From contig OX359282.1 in NCBI GenBank assembly GCA_947179155.2, forward strand, positions 31,421,721-31,485,720: a stretch of 64,000 nucleotides of DNA, written 5' to 3'. The position numbers were made by a program, and so were the translations under genes. This document shows, piece after piece, positions 46,379 to 58,500 of this stretch; within the stretch, counting starts at the first letter, position 1, and every line of letters begins with the position of its first letter. The DNA is from Hedera helix. Its lineage: Eukaryota; Streptophyta; Magnoliopsida; Apiales; Araliaceae. Below the pieces are notes generated by a model that searched no databases, was not told where the DNA came from, and saw only the letters and a list, made by a program, of their open reading frames with translations.

Positions 46379-49300
46379 TCAACATGCCATTTGATCTCTA
46401 TGTTGTGATATTTCCTCAAAAATAGGAAGTCTTCTTGATCGAAATGGTGACCATTCGTTCATCAATTGGTCAAGCCCCTCAGGGAATGTGTCTTCTAAAC
46501 TTGTTTCTGAAGGAATCAAAGATAAAGATGAAAACTGCCATGGCTCTAGCTCGTTCAGCAGTTCTTTGGCATGGTTTATTGACTTTGGTTCATCAGATCC
46601 TAAAAGCTTACCTTGGAATACTTGCTCAAGAACATCTCTGGCCTCAGAATATCGTCTTTGCCTAATTAGGCACTGGCACAAGTTGCAAGCTTTATTGGCA
46701 TCAGGGTCTATCTCCTGAGCTTTGCGGTAAACAACCTCAGCAGCTGCAAAATTTGTTTGCTGCATGTATGCCCAACCTAAGTTTCCCTGCATTGCATCAT
46801 ATATATAAGGGGTATTTTAGGTCTAGAATGCAGCAGCATACCAGCAACGACATTCAAAATAACTAATGGTATGTCTGGAATAAAATTAATTCATTTATTT
46901 CACAACTCACGTACAAAATGATAGATCTCTGCCAGGCTAAAGCCTTTGAGCAAGATCCATCTCCTATTTCAGACGCAAAGAAAGTAGAGCATTCTTTAAT
47001 AATTATTTAAGAGTAACCAAACTGCATGTTGGAGAAAAATCAAAGAATTAGAAGACAATATGAGATCAATTAAAATGAGTGGATTTTTAAAATTACACTT
47101 TTGAAGGGATCAACTTTTATAAAAAGTAATTTCTATAATCTTATTTATGTTTTCTCCCCCCTCGAATTTAAATATATAACTCCATATGGATATCTGTGCA
47201 TATAATATACAAGAGAGAATCATGGATTAAAACATGTAGTTTTAAAGTTCTGATTATTAATCATTCTCTTTGATGTGTCAGTAATGTACCACAATATTTC
47301 TATTGACCATGGTGATGGACTAAGAACACTTTGAAAAATATGCTAGATTTTTATCAGAAATAATTTTGAAGCACTGAATTGCATGTTGCCTCCCCAACCT
47401 CAAAAGAAGCTGATGTAGGAGCCTTGAAAGAATGTCATCTTTTCCTATGTTTATTACTGCATTAGCGCAGAAGATAATGCCTCAAACTTGTTGAAACTAT
47501 TTAGGAAAGATTTGATACTTCGGCAGATTACTACATTAAAAGCCTTATATAATAGTCTGGCAAGTAAAAGTTGAATACCAGTATTCTGGAGGTCTCTTGC
47601 TTAATTGTGACCTGGAACTTTCTTCCATGGGAGCGAGCGGTCTTAGTAGGCTTTCCATTAAATGCTTCTCCTTGGTAAATCATCCGAAGTTTCTGCTTCA
47701 GCAATTCAATCTGCTCCTCTAATTTCCCACATTTCTGCAAAACCCAGCATAATTATCTTTTCAGAGCAGAATACTAAAGGAAAATTACATCATTCAATAT
47801 GTTCACCTAGTTAAAGACCAATATGTATGTATGGATGAATGTATTGTATGTTCACCTAGATAACACAAGCGACCAAAAGAGGTTCAAAGTAGTTGATATA
47901 ATATGCATTAATCAAGAAGTAGGGTGTCAGGATGCTAAACTACTCAATTTGGCTCAACTCAATAAAGTTACAACAACATCTGTATAATGAAATCATTCAC
48001 TTGAACATATTTATTACCATATCTTGTATTAATGATGAACTAAAACAACCTGATAAGTCTAATTATCCTATGTATCCTTACCTTGTACAAGTCAATGAGG
48101 ACGTTGTCCAATGATTCCTGTGCTTGTTTAGAGCAGAGGTACCTGAAGGACTTAATAGCTTCAATTGCTTCTTCAGCCCTATCTTGTTGTTTCATAACCA
48201 CCGCCATGTCTTTGAGGGCACTATCTACTCTATCACCAGAATTTATGGCTTTCCAGAACAAAACGATCGCTCCTTCTGGGTCCTTTTCAACTAACTATAG
48301 GAACATGGAGAATAAACGAACAATCGACAAATAAATAAAAGGATCACACAGATATATGATGCAATAAAACATACAAATGTGAAATATAATGCTTGATTTT
48401 TTTTCAATTTCCTAATCAAAATACAATATCCTCCAGCATAGAATATCCAAAAAAAATTGATAAAAGTCAAAGGACAATGATTTCAATAGGACAAAGCTGA
48501 ATTAGACACTACATGATACATGTTGCATATGTTTATGACATATGTATAACAAAAAGGTTAAGGTAAACAAATATGATCATTCACAACTCAGAAGTTATAC
48601 AAGATTTATAGTTCAAATTACAGTTGCAACTCTCTCCTATAAAAATCCAACTCATTTCTATAAATCGTCCAAATGGAAAATTCTAAAATTTAAAATTTAT
48701 GCAAGTTTTTGGGGGGGGAAAATATCGTACTTTTCAAATAATTTACGATAATTTCAATCGTATTAACTAAAATCAAACAAATTTTGTCAATTTAGAATTT
48801 TGCAAATTTACTTCAAAATGTCAAGTTTGGACTCTTTTGTGGAACTTAGTAATTCAGCATACATTTTATTTTATTTTGTTGAAAATATTAGGGCCCGTTT
48901 GGGAATGACTTTTTTTTTGACTTAAAATTAAAATTTTAATAGATTTATAAGTTAAAATTTTAGTAGATTTATAAGTAAAAGTGTTCGGCATCATTTTTAC
49001 TTATAAGTCAGGAATTATAAGTAATAGTTGTGGATGTGTTCGGATAATAATGACTTATAAGTTAAGTAAAATATAAAGATTATTAAAATATCTTTTAGTA
49101 AGAAGAAGATTAAAAAAACAAATAAGGGCATTATTGTCATTTTATCAGAGTTGACCAACTTAAAAAAAATGACTTATAAGTCATTTTTTTAAAGTTCCAA
49201 AACCTTACTTATTTTTTTGACTTATAAGTAAAAAAAAAAAGCAACAATCGAACCCTATTTTTAACTTATCAACTTATAAGTTGGGTTGACCAACTTATAA

Positions 49301-49842
49301 GTTGGTCCCGAACACCCCCTAGTCTACTAGTATAGAATTACTCAGATTCTAGTTACAATCAAATTTTGCAAAGGAAAAAAAAAGCAATACAACTCAATTT
49401 ATGAAAAGAACTACACAATTTGTTCAAGAAGTTCAGCCATATAATCATATTACATATAAACAGTGCATGCATACATATATAAAAGATAGTAATTAGAATA
49501 CATACAATATATATATATATATACACACACACACTTATCCATGAATGTTATGAGTGATATTTCAATAAATGCATCTTACACTTTTTATAAGTAGATCAAA
49601 TGGCTAAAAATAGGCCCAAAATAGATATTTTTTTTCAGTGCCGCTAGAAGGGGTGGTGGAAAACCTGAGCTGCTGCCACTCCTGGCAACCTTTCCGCCAA
49701 TTGCACCAAAAGGACTAGCCCTGCCGATGCTTGTAGCCAGTTGTCGCCCGAAGGAGTCTCCCTTTCTAGCGGCACAGGGAAAAAAGTATACATTTCTAGC
49801 AGCAGACGAGAAAAAGTCTTCATTTTAGGCCCTTAGATCTAT

Positions 49843-49897
<55 letters not shown>

Positions 49898-50015
49898 GAA
49901 CATGTTTGGCTCTGACATAAGGACTATCACCAGGAGGAAGCTTGTGAATTACATGATAAGGCTCTTCAATCTCTACCTTTTTTGGACTGGTGATCTTTAC
50001 ATGGGTTTTCTTCAT
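46379..50015 (-). CDS. SDI/MS5 (POLLENLESS3-like) TPR protein, 298 aa
   Basis: Four exons on the minus strand, all borders GT-AG and in phase: 49896-50015 (residues 1-40), 48082-48294 (41-111), 47579-47734 (112-163) and 46379-46786 (164-298, stop TGA). Diagnostic sequence includes HVIHKLPPGDSPYVRAKHVQ, LFWKAINSGDRVDSALKDMA, QESLDNVLIDLYKKCG, MIYQGEAFNGKPTKTARSHG, ILGNLGWAYMQ and a final LPIFEEISQHRDQMAC. This is the plant-specific family of SULFUR DEFICIENCY-INDUCED 1/2 and MS5/POLLENLESS3, tetratricopeptide proteins linked respectively to sulfur-limitation responses and male meiosis. Resemblance is closest to the SDI-type members, but the subgroup needs a tree. Intron 1 is 1.6 kb and holds a MITE and a microsatellite touching the splice donor. 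The gene appears intact. Confidence 0.92.
48891..49319. mobile_element. MITE with GGGCCCGTTTGGG ends
   Basis: The left end GGGCCCGTTTGGGAATGACT and the right end, inverted GGGGGTGTTCGGGACCAACT, are imperfect inverted repeats of the Harbinger/hAT style. The interior repeats the palindrome ACTTATAAGT many times. Lies within intron 1 of the SDI/MS5-like gene. Target duplication not clean. Confidence 0.65.
49611..49832. mobile_element. Small inverted-repeat element
   Basis: GGCCCAAAATAGAT...GTGCCGCTAGAA at the left is mirrored by TTCTAGCGGCAC...CATTTTAGGCCC at the right. About 220 bp, non-coding, GC-richer centre. Family unknown. Confidence 0.45.
49843..49894. repeat. (CT)n(AT)n compound microsatellite at a splice donor
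   Basis: CT units then TA units. On the gene strand the exon ends CAG and the intron starts GTATATATAT, so the repeat provides the donor context of intron 1. Confidence 0.9.
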
Positions 50016-50965
50016 TTTTATACCTAAAGTTCTCTCTCTAAAGAGCTCTGTTTTTCTCTCTAAAAACCAATGTTTCTCTCTCTAGAAAGGAACTGATAAG
50101 AGAAAGTTTGAGCTTGGGGGCTTCAATGGCAAGATTCAGGCAGGAGAGAGAAAACTTATTACATAGATCAGTGGGGGAAATGAATCTGAACGCAAACCCG
50201 TCCAGGCTCTTGTTTCGAGTGCCTTTACTTTTCAAAGATGGGATAGTTTATAAGCCACGTATGTGCGCTGAACACGTATCGTTTACTGCTGAATCACAGT
50301 AACGAGATGAGACCCTTACGCTTGCTTTTTTCTTGAAAACCAAGCTCTTTGCTTTTTTCTTGAAAAAGATAATTGAATTTGAATAACATACTTATACTAT
50401 CCACTCAAACTCAAGTATATCAGGTTTTGGTCCTTTATGGACTTTCATATCCGATTATCATTATCATAAAATATACTCCAGTAAAAGTATACAAAATTTA
50501 TCTTAAACGTAATTATTGTGTACTAATTAATATGATACTATTTATTATTATATTTTGTACTTATAAAATTTTAGTATTTTATATTTTAATATTTCATAAA
50601 TTAAATATAGAAAGTACAACATAAATTTTAGTATTTTAAAAAATTGTACTTATTAATGCTGTACTAAAATTAATTAAAATTTTATATTAGCATGATCAGT
50701 TTATTATTTGTCTTGGACGAGACATTAATTAAATATATTTTAGTATTTCATAAAATTGTACCAATTAATACATTTGATATGTTGGAAAAAATTAATTTTT
50801 TTTATGATTTTATAATATAATTAATGATGATGAGAGGGGACCCAAAAGTTAATTTACTTGACTGCATGGCGTAATAGAATTTTACAATATATATATGCTC
50901 CTGAATTTAGCAACAAAAAAAAATGCACAAGAAAAGAAATTTTAAAGTTCTTGCTTAACCTTTAA
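50016..50965. other. Divergent intergenic region
   Basis: 5' flank of the SDI/MS5-like gene with CTCTCTCT motifs just upstream of the ATG, then AT-rich DNA. A 64-codon plus-strand frame at 50108-50302 has no recognised domain. No upstream exons of the ABC1K-like gene were found here. Confidence 0.5.
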
Positions 50966-53900
50966 TGTTGGAGGCTCCTGACGGATGAATCCCCACGTCT
51001 AAGGAGTGCGTTGCGTTACACTATATATGGAAGATCTGGAGTTTTTGATGCGGAACGATTCATAGATGTCATGCAAGCCTTCGAAAATTTCATAACTGCT
51101 GCTAAAAGCGGAGGTGGAGAGGAACTGCGTGGGGACATGGCTGAGCTGGGCATTATACCCAATCAAACAAACTTTATGTCCCTTGGATTTCCTTCAAGCG
51201 TACAACAACCAATCCGAACAAGAGCAGCCTTAACATTTCTACTGTCCGAGAAGGGGAGTTTCTTTCGAGAATTTCTCTTAGATGAGGTACTAACGATAAT
51301 TATGAAATTATTATCTTAATTCATAATACTTGATAATTGATCTAATTTTTAGAAGCTAAATTACCATGTGGATTACCATTATTTAATCTTAATCCTAATC
51401 CTAATGTTTCACACTTGCTGGCCCGATTAACGACTAATTGAGGATGCTAGGAGGGATGTCGAGGTAGAAACCTAACCTTTGGCTTGGATCCCTGTTCTTT
51501 AGCTTACAGCTGAAGTGCTATTATAAATATTGTTTTTCTGGTGCAAGTAGAAGTCACAGTTACAGAAACATTAAATTTATGTTTAAACTTATTCAATCAA
51601 AGAAGACCAAATAAGGAAAAGGACAAATCTGTCATCTGTTTCAATGATTATACTTAATTGTAAAAGGGCACCATCCACTACTTTGTTTCATATTTTTCTC
51701 TTCGAACTTGTGTTTTGACTTTATAATATGCATCTCTCTGTGGAAGCTTTGGTGAGTAAGTTCCCTCCCTCCCCCTCCCCTCCCTCTCCTGTATAATTTC
51801 TTCTTATCTGGCTCACTAGACTCTAGAAAATTGTAGCTAATGTTTGTTGCCATGGAGAAATTTGTTTTCAACTACTTTTCATTCCTTTAATAAATCTCAA
51901 AAATAATTTTAAAGATAAGGCTATACTTCTCTAAAAATAGAAAAGAAAAACAGTCAAGGCTATAACACTGATTTTTAAATTCTAAAATCCTTTGATTTTT
52001 CTTTTGCTTTCCTACTTGTGGAAATATATTACCTGCAAATCCCATTTATTTTTAATTTTCTGTGATTTCTTCTTTTCTTTTATCTACAAATTACTTGTGT
52101 CACTATCTGAATTATTATTTGGACATACTATCATTTACTACAAGGTCTCATATTTCCTTCTTGATTGAACCTATCCGTCTCTCTTTTCTTGGATGGGTTT
52201 AACAACTTGCTGGAGAATATATCTTTTATTTATTTATTTATAAATTTTTACTTTGAGCTCCAGTCACAGTCTCAAAAATATCCTTAAAGGGAACATAACT
52301 ATTACTTGGTAGAGTTTGCATTAAAACACTCTGCTGTTCAGATTTTTTCAGAGATGTTTGTAAAGAGCTAGATGATTGAAATCTAGGTAATGTAACTGTC
52401 TTTCATATGCAATGCAGCTAGTGAAGGGCATCGATGCAATTACTAGGCAACAGTTGGTGCAAGTAATGGCAATCTTAGGAATCCGAAACACCGCCCCAGT
52501 TTTCAGCTTGGTTCCTGCTTTGGGAGCCATTAGGCCCGTGGGACTTCTACCAACAATAACTGAGGAGGACAAAGTCATACTGAACAATGTTCAAAAAATT
52601 GTCGAATTCCTAATTGCTGGAGCTTCAACATCAAGATCGTCAAATCAGGTACACGAAAATATTTGTCTTTATGATTGAAACTATATCATGTGGAAGGGAT
52701 TCCTGGTTTGTCTGTTTGATGGCTTCTCTGTTTGTTTGTTTGTTTGTTTTTTTGACAGAGTAAAACGACTTATAAATGTGGCAGTTTAAATTTTAATTTG
52801 TTCATATTAATTTTAATTTTGATTATTTTTATTCATTTCTGATTAAAGTAGACCAACTTGAAATCTTGAAAATAATGCATCATATATTATGAGTAACTAT
52901 ATTGGGCTGTAACCTGCCTGGCTGCCTTGTATTGAAAACTTTCAGTTCAATTTTGTGAGAGCAATATGAGTAATAACAGTTTTACATTCGAAGAAACTAG
53001 AAGGCCATAGGTTATCGGAAATAAGAAATGAGTAAAAGCCTTAAAAAAAGGTAAAGATTTGTTTGTATTTGGATTCAGATATTGTAAAAATGATTAGCTT
53101 GACCTTATCAGCTGAGAACATAAGAAAAAAGGTTGAGTGATGGCAATTTAGAAAAAAACAAAGAAAGAAAGAAATTGACCAAGGCCACTAACTGGTCATT
53201 GATAAGTGCATTTTGTCCATAGTGCATCAGTATTATACACATGCACATATTATATACAATTGTGCAAACATCCCAAAATACCAATTGAGAGTGCATCTCA
53301 TAGCATGTTCTACTCCTGGATGTGTTTGTAGCCCTATTTATAAGCAAAAAATAAACAGTTGTGGGGCTTGCATAAACCTCAATGGACAACCTAGGATGCA
53401 TCTCACGGTTTGTGCGTGTGATCTGTTCATGGCTTTGCTTAATTATCTTCAGGCTTCAGGGATGAAGCACCCTGTTTGCTAAGTGGAACGATTGAACCCC
53501 TTGGCTTTTGAAAGAATAATGCTTTTTCCATTTCACAGAAAAACTCCTATTTGATTTTTTTTCTAGTCATTTTGCGAAGTCCTAAAATTCAAAAATGATT
53601 TGAATTTGTTGATCTTGATTAATGCCGTAGTTAATATTGTAAAGTACTTGAGAAGTATTTCTAAAAACTTGTTATTTTGGAAATTAAAACCAATGCACAT
53701 CACAATTTGAGTTTTAGGATTTCGCGTATTAACTAAGATCAACTCAAATGGGACTCTTTTTTGTGGAATGGAGGGAGTAATGTGTAATTAGTAAGAACTG
53801 TTTTTCTTTTCATAAACACCGAATGAAAGTCTAAAAATAGTTATCAGTTCCCCCTTGTATGAAACCCAAAAATATAGTAGCATCAAAATATTTAACTCGG

Positions 53901-54466
53901 TTATCTTTGTAGACTATTCGAGTATGGCATGAATCAAATCATTGTACTAGTTGCTGCAATGAGTTTTAGACTACGCTTAATACACCCCACCCTTTGACTT
54001 GGTCATATTTGAGAGAACTATTCTTCGTCCATTTAGATGGTGATTTTTTTTAATGGTTCCCCTTTTTCCAACAACAATATTATTTTATTTCCCTACCTAT
54101 TCTATTTTTGCCTATCAAAAGAAGACCTTAACCTTCTAGAAGGTTGCATTACATTATACCCAAGGTTTTGTTCCCAATTACATCCTTCTGTATTATGTAT
54201 CTGAATCTAATTTAAATTTGTTGGATATAGAAATAAAAAAAATAAACTAGTGTTGTACTTGTAGAAATACAACTGACCTTGCTTGATGCGAAAGTATTCT
54301 TATTTCTGCTTTTTCTTATTTGTGTCTACAGGTTGTAAATATTACACAGGTTATGCAGGGGCTGCTTCCACTATTACCAGGCCTCTCGACCACAATTCTT
54401 CCTGAGATTCTCAATCGATTATCTCAACGTGTAGCAGCACGAATATTCCAAGATGCATTTTTGTGA
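50966..54466 (+). pseudogene. 3' fragment of a chloroplast ABC1-like kinase gene (ABC1K3-like)
   Basis: Three exons, about 50966-51286, 52418-52648 and 54332-54466, joined by in-phase GT-AG introns, encode only the last roughly 180 residues of an ABC1K protein. Key stretches are RSALRYTIYGRSGVFDAERF, MQAFENFITAAKSGGG, FLLSEKGSFFREFLLDE, ITEEDKVILNNVQKIVEFL and RLSQRVAARIFQDAFL plus stop. ABC1K (UbiB/COQ8 family) proteins are atypical kinases; the ABC1K1/3 type sits on plastoglobules and affects plastoquinone and tocopherol metabolism. The amino part (transit peptide and kinase core, several hundred residues) is absent. In the reading frame a stop lies just upstream of the first block, and the neighbouring SDI/MS5-like gene is only about 0.95 kb away. 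The retained part has no internal stop, so the truncation may be recent. A short transcript from ATG 51011 is conceivable. Confidence 0.85.
53519..53777. mobile_element. Stowaway-type MITE
   Basis: The right end, inverted CTCCCTCCATTCCACAAAAA, is a clear Stowaway terminus. The left end GCTTTTTCCATTTCACAGAAA aligns with it. TA on both sides (53517-53518 and 53778-53779). Lies in the second intron of the ABC1K-like fragment. Confidence 0.75.
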
Positions 54467-54689
54467 TTTGGCCGTCTTTTAGACATCTTTCTGAGATGCT
54501 GATTCGGTCTTCTCCACAAGCATAGACCTGCTAGTTCAAGAAACATTTTTCTGACTTGGAAGTCATTCCATCTATTCAGTGCTCAGCAATTGTGCATATC
54601 TTGATCCATGTCATATCTATATATATATATATAGATAGATAGATATAGCATACGTAAAGATGTAACTAAATTTGTCTTCTATCTGCTAC

Positions 54690-54709
54690 AAAAAAAAAAA
54701 AAAAAAAAA
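54690..54709. repeat. A20 run
   Basis: Homopolymer 220 bp after the ABC1K-like stop. A second, longer A run lies near 54880-54903. Since the gene fragment keeps its introns, these are not evidence of a processed retrocopy. Confidence 0.85.
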
Positions 54710-55570
54710 CGATGCAGGTGCTAATTCTGAAGAATTATAGGTCTTGTAAATAGCTGAGTTGATGTAAAATTCAGAAAGTATTTAGATAGTAAAAGGTTTA
54801 CCATGATTTTTTTACAGAAGAGTGATCTCTCTGCCTTGTTTCTATCGTTCATATTTCATAGCCGCAGATTATATAGGGCAAAAAAAAAAAAAAAAAAAAA
54901 AAAATAAAAATTATATATAAATAAATATATATAGATTAACCACGCCAGTAGTTTCTAGAATACTACCAGTTAACACTAGAGAGAGCTCATTTTTGCCTAT
55001 AAAAAGAAAGAACAGCAGGTATGGCCATCATGTCAAAGGACAATTCAAAAACTCAAAAGCATATGAATTCCCGAATTCTGTTAGATTTTTGTTCTAGTGT
55101 CAACTCTTTGTTTGTCCAACTAATGTCATCAAGCATACCAGTTGATTTTTTAGTTTTTTTTTTGTATAGTGCATTTCTGATGTTTAAATGTTCAAACGAC
55201 AACAAAAAAAGAACCCATATTGTGGAGCAATGGATGACAACAAAAAAAGAACCCATATTGTGGAGCAATGGATCGAAGGCCATCCCTGGCACATCTTTCA
55301 AGCTTTCCAATTGTAATCTGAGCAGCGGCCATCTGGGATGAAAGCTTTATTTTTTTGTACTTTTATCAGACTGAAGATGTGATTTGATGCATGAAATTCA
55401 TGAAAAAGTATCAACTGGTAATTTCCCTAGCATAAGTTTGGCAGTGTAAAGTGCGCAAAATACAACTTTCACGATGAAAATACTGAATTGAAAGGCTTTA
55501 TTAAAGTAAGGAAATGTTGAATCTATTTATCTTTGTGCATTATATGATTCTGAAAGTTGAAGCACAAATG
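54710..55570. other. Convergent intergenic region
   Basis: Between the ABC1K-like fragment and the COQ6 3' end. Contains a 36 bp tandem duplication near 55198-55270 (ACAACAAAAAAAGAACCCAT). No gene. Confidence 0.55.
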
Positions 55571-58500
55571 TCAACCGAAAAGTGGCAGTCTCTGCTCGCC
55601 TGAAGCGTAGGAGATAATACTCCTTTTCAGCGGTGGGATATAGTGTGCCCCGTAGAATGCAGCAGCTCGTAACACATTCAATGGTGCAAAATCAACGGAG
55701 TATGCCTTCTGAAAACCATCCAGGATTGCCATCATTGTGACATTAGCTGTTTTCCTATCCGCTTCATACTTCCTCAGCAGAGATACCTGCATAATTTGAA
55801 CAGCGTTAGTCTAACATAAAAGAAAGAGATACCGGGCCAAGTTATTCTTGATAGATGTTCAGCCATCTCGCGAGTCCCTATAAAATCGAGCCCATAATAT
55901 GTATTATTCCCAAGGAAATTACAACATTAAGAGATTGCTTCTCAATTATCAAGTCCAATACCCAGCAAGAAATGAAAGACCATCATATTTAAATGGGTAT
56001 CAGTCATTAGTGTTACCTGATCTGCTCCTAACTCGCCTTACGAGTTACAAACCAAAAACTAGGTAGCGTGGCCTAGAAGGCGGTGCTTTCGTGCACCAAT
56101 TCATGAACTCAGGTGATGATCCCAATCAACAAAGTAGAAGATCAATTAAGTAATCCTAGAAAGATGATAGAATCTGTACCAAACGGTTGTGGAAGGAAAT
56201 GAAGAGACCTTAGAATAGAGGGTTAAATTAATGCTCAATTACCCACTTTCCAACCAAACAAAGGACAATTAAAAATGGTAATACCCCCTTTCCAATACTT
56301 CAACCAAGGACAAGAGGATATAACCATCCACAACACCTGCAGCTACTCTAGAAGTAAACCCCCTAGAGCCATAGAGCCTCTATGCAGTTACGAGCCCATG
56401 ACCTATACCTAATACAGAAACTTATGCTCATTACCATGAGTACCACTTGAGAAACACCCAACCACTCGCCCATGCAACAATAAAAGAAGAAAAGAAAAAC
56501 AACTAAAGGAAACAAAATAGTTAGAGAGAGATACAGATTGCATACCTCCCCAATGTCAGATCCTACTGCAACACCTTCGGCAATGACTTTTGAAAGAGAA
56601 AATGCATCACCAAAACCCATATTGACTCCTTGACCAGCCAAAGGATGAACAGTGTGTGCTGCATCACCAATCAGAGCCACCCGCTTTGAAGCGTAACGAT
56701 TTGCATGCATTAAAGACAACGGAAACACCATTCTTTCTGAGGCCAATTTCACTACTTTTGGTGGAAGTTCAAAATGTTCATTTGCTGATGATGTCACATC
56801 TGTTCCAAACCAAGGAAAAATGTTTCCACCACCAGAGGATCGTGACTGAGGATGAGGACCATGTCCATTATCTAAAGCATGGTTAACTGCTTTCACAAAT
56901 TCATCCTCATTCAATAACTTACGGGTTGATGACTCATTGGGGTCCATGGTCCAAACAATGTTGCTGAACCTGTCACCAATTGGCAAAAGTGCAATTGGAC
57001 CAGCAGGAAGAAATCGTTGCCATGCACACCGATTTTCCTCTGTATGTTCTACAGTACAGATGATTGCATTCTGGGAGTAATTCCATCCAGTCGTTTTAAT
57101 TCCTGCTAACTCCCTAACACGTGATTTGGATCCATCAGCTCCAACCTGTGAGGATTATAAAAATTTATTGCAGATCCATTTTTAATAGATGACATGGTGA
57201 CCAAGCATTCTTCTTTATGCATAAAAAATTCCAGTCACAAGAAAATTGAAATTACCACCAATTTTGCATACAAACTATTGCCATCACTCAGTTCCAGCTT
57301 TGTTAAACTTCCGCTATTGTGCAGTCTTTCATTTGACAATCTCTCATCCATAGCCTTTGATGCAGAGGTTGGACGTGAAGTCATTGAAATTAATCTGGAG
57401 GGATAAATTTTCTTCTGCAAATCCGTGTCCTGTTAAATATTCAATTTTTGTAGTCAGATACGAACTGTGTCCTTACCCTATGCATGGTATGTTATGAATT
57501 CAAATCACAAATGTTGTAAAGTCACAGTTTCAGTTACGTAAAAGAAAAATAACAAGGCTAGCCAAGTACAATGTACAAGGAGTCAAGGATACCTGACCCA
57601 TTTAAGCAGTAAACAGAATAAATTATCGATCTGTAACAGACTTATGCTTCAATTGATTAAGTGCCAGTAGGAAAGTAACAAGGCTATAAAAACTGTGCAG
57701 TAGGATATATGATATGCCAAATGTGAACACAAAATATAATGTGGAACTATGAAGGACTGCAATCTCCGCAAACAGGCATATTAACCAATACATGATCTTA
57801 TTAAAGGGTCACTTACCATTCCATTAAAAAATTTATTGATCTCGTATTCATTAAAGGAGTTTATCAGAATCAGAGGTACTGCTTGACTGGTATCGGAAAC
57901 AAATCAAGTACAATAATTTAATTGACAAATAGAATTAGAAATTATGAGGATGCCTCAAGGCAGGTGAGCATCACAAAACTATTGCAAAGTTTCAAAAAGC
58001 TTCTTCAGCATTGGAAAAGGGGAGCAAACATAACAACATAAGGTAGCCTTCTTCTCTCTATCTCTGTCTTTTTCCTCCCGTAGGTGGGAGGGGGAGTGTT
58101 CACTGACATAGTTGCTTAAGATAGATACTCGACGTATTCACGTGAGACACTTTGTTTATAGTTATAATTACAGATGAAAACTTTGTTATGATTGGCAAAT
58201 GGGAAAAAGGAAGGAAAGGACCGGTAAAATTCATAATACATCAGAACCCTGCTGAGCTTTAGAGCTGTATAACTTGTTTGAGGGAGGTTTTTCTGGGGTA
58301 TAACTGTTCAGATTTTTCTGCTTGTATACCCCCTACGTTGATTTTTTGAATAGCTCCTCCAGGCGAAAGACATCATGCATACTTCTCCAAAAATTATTGC
58401 AATGACTGAAAACTCTATAGTTTATTTATTTATTTATTTTGGAGGGGGGGGATGAACTATGGGTAGCTAAGAACCAAGGTTATAATATCTGATAGCTTTA

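Noticed and set aside
53108..53482. Open frames of 97 and 89 codons in the ABC1K-like intron
   Set aside because: Overlapping on both strands, located between well-defined exons, no domain.
54690..54709. ABC1K fragment as a processed retrocopy with poly-A tail
   Set aside because: All introns are retained, so the A run is not a retroposition tail.
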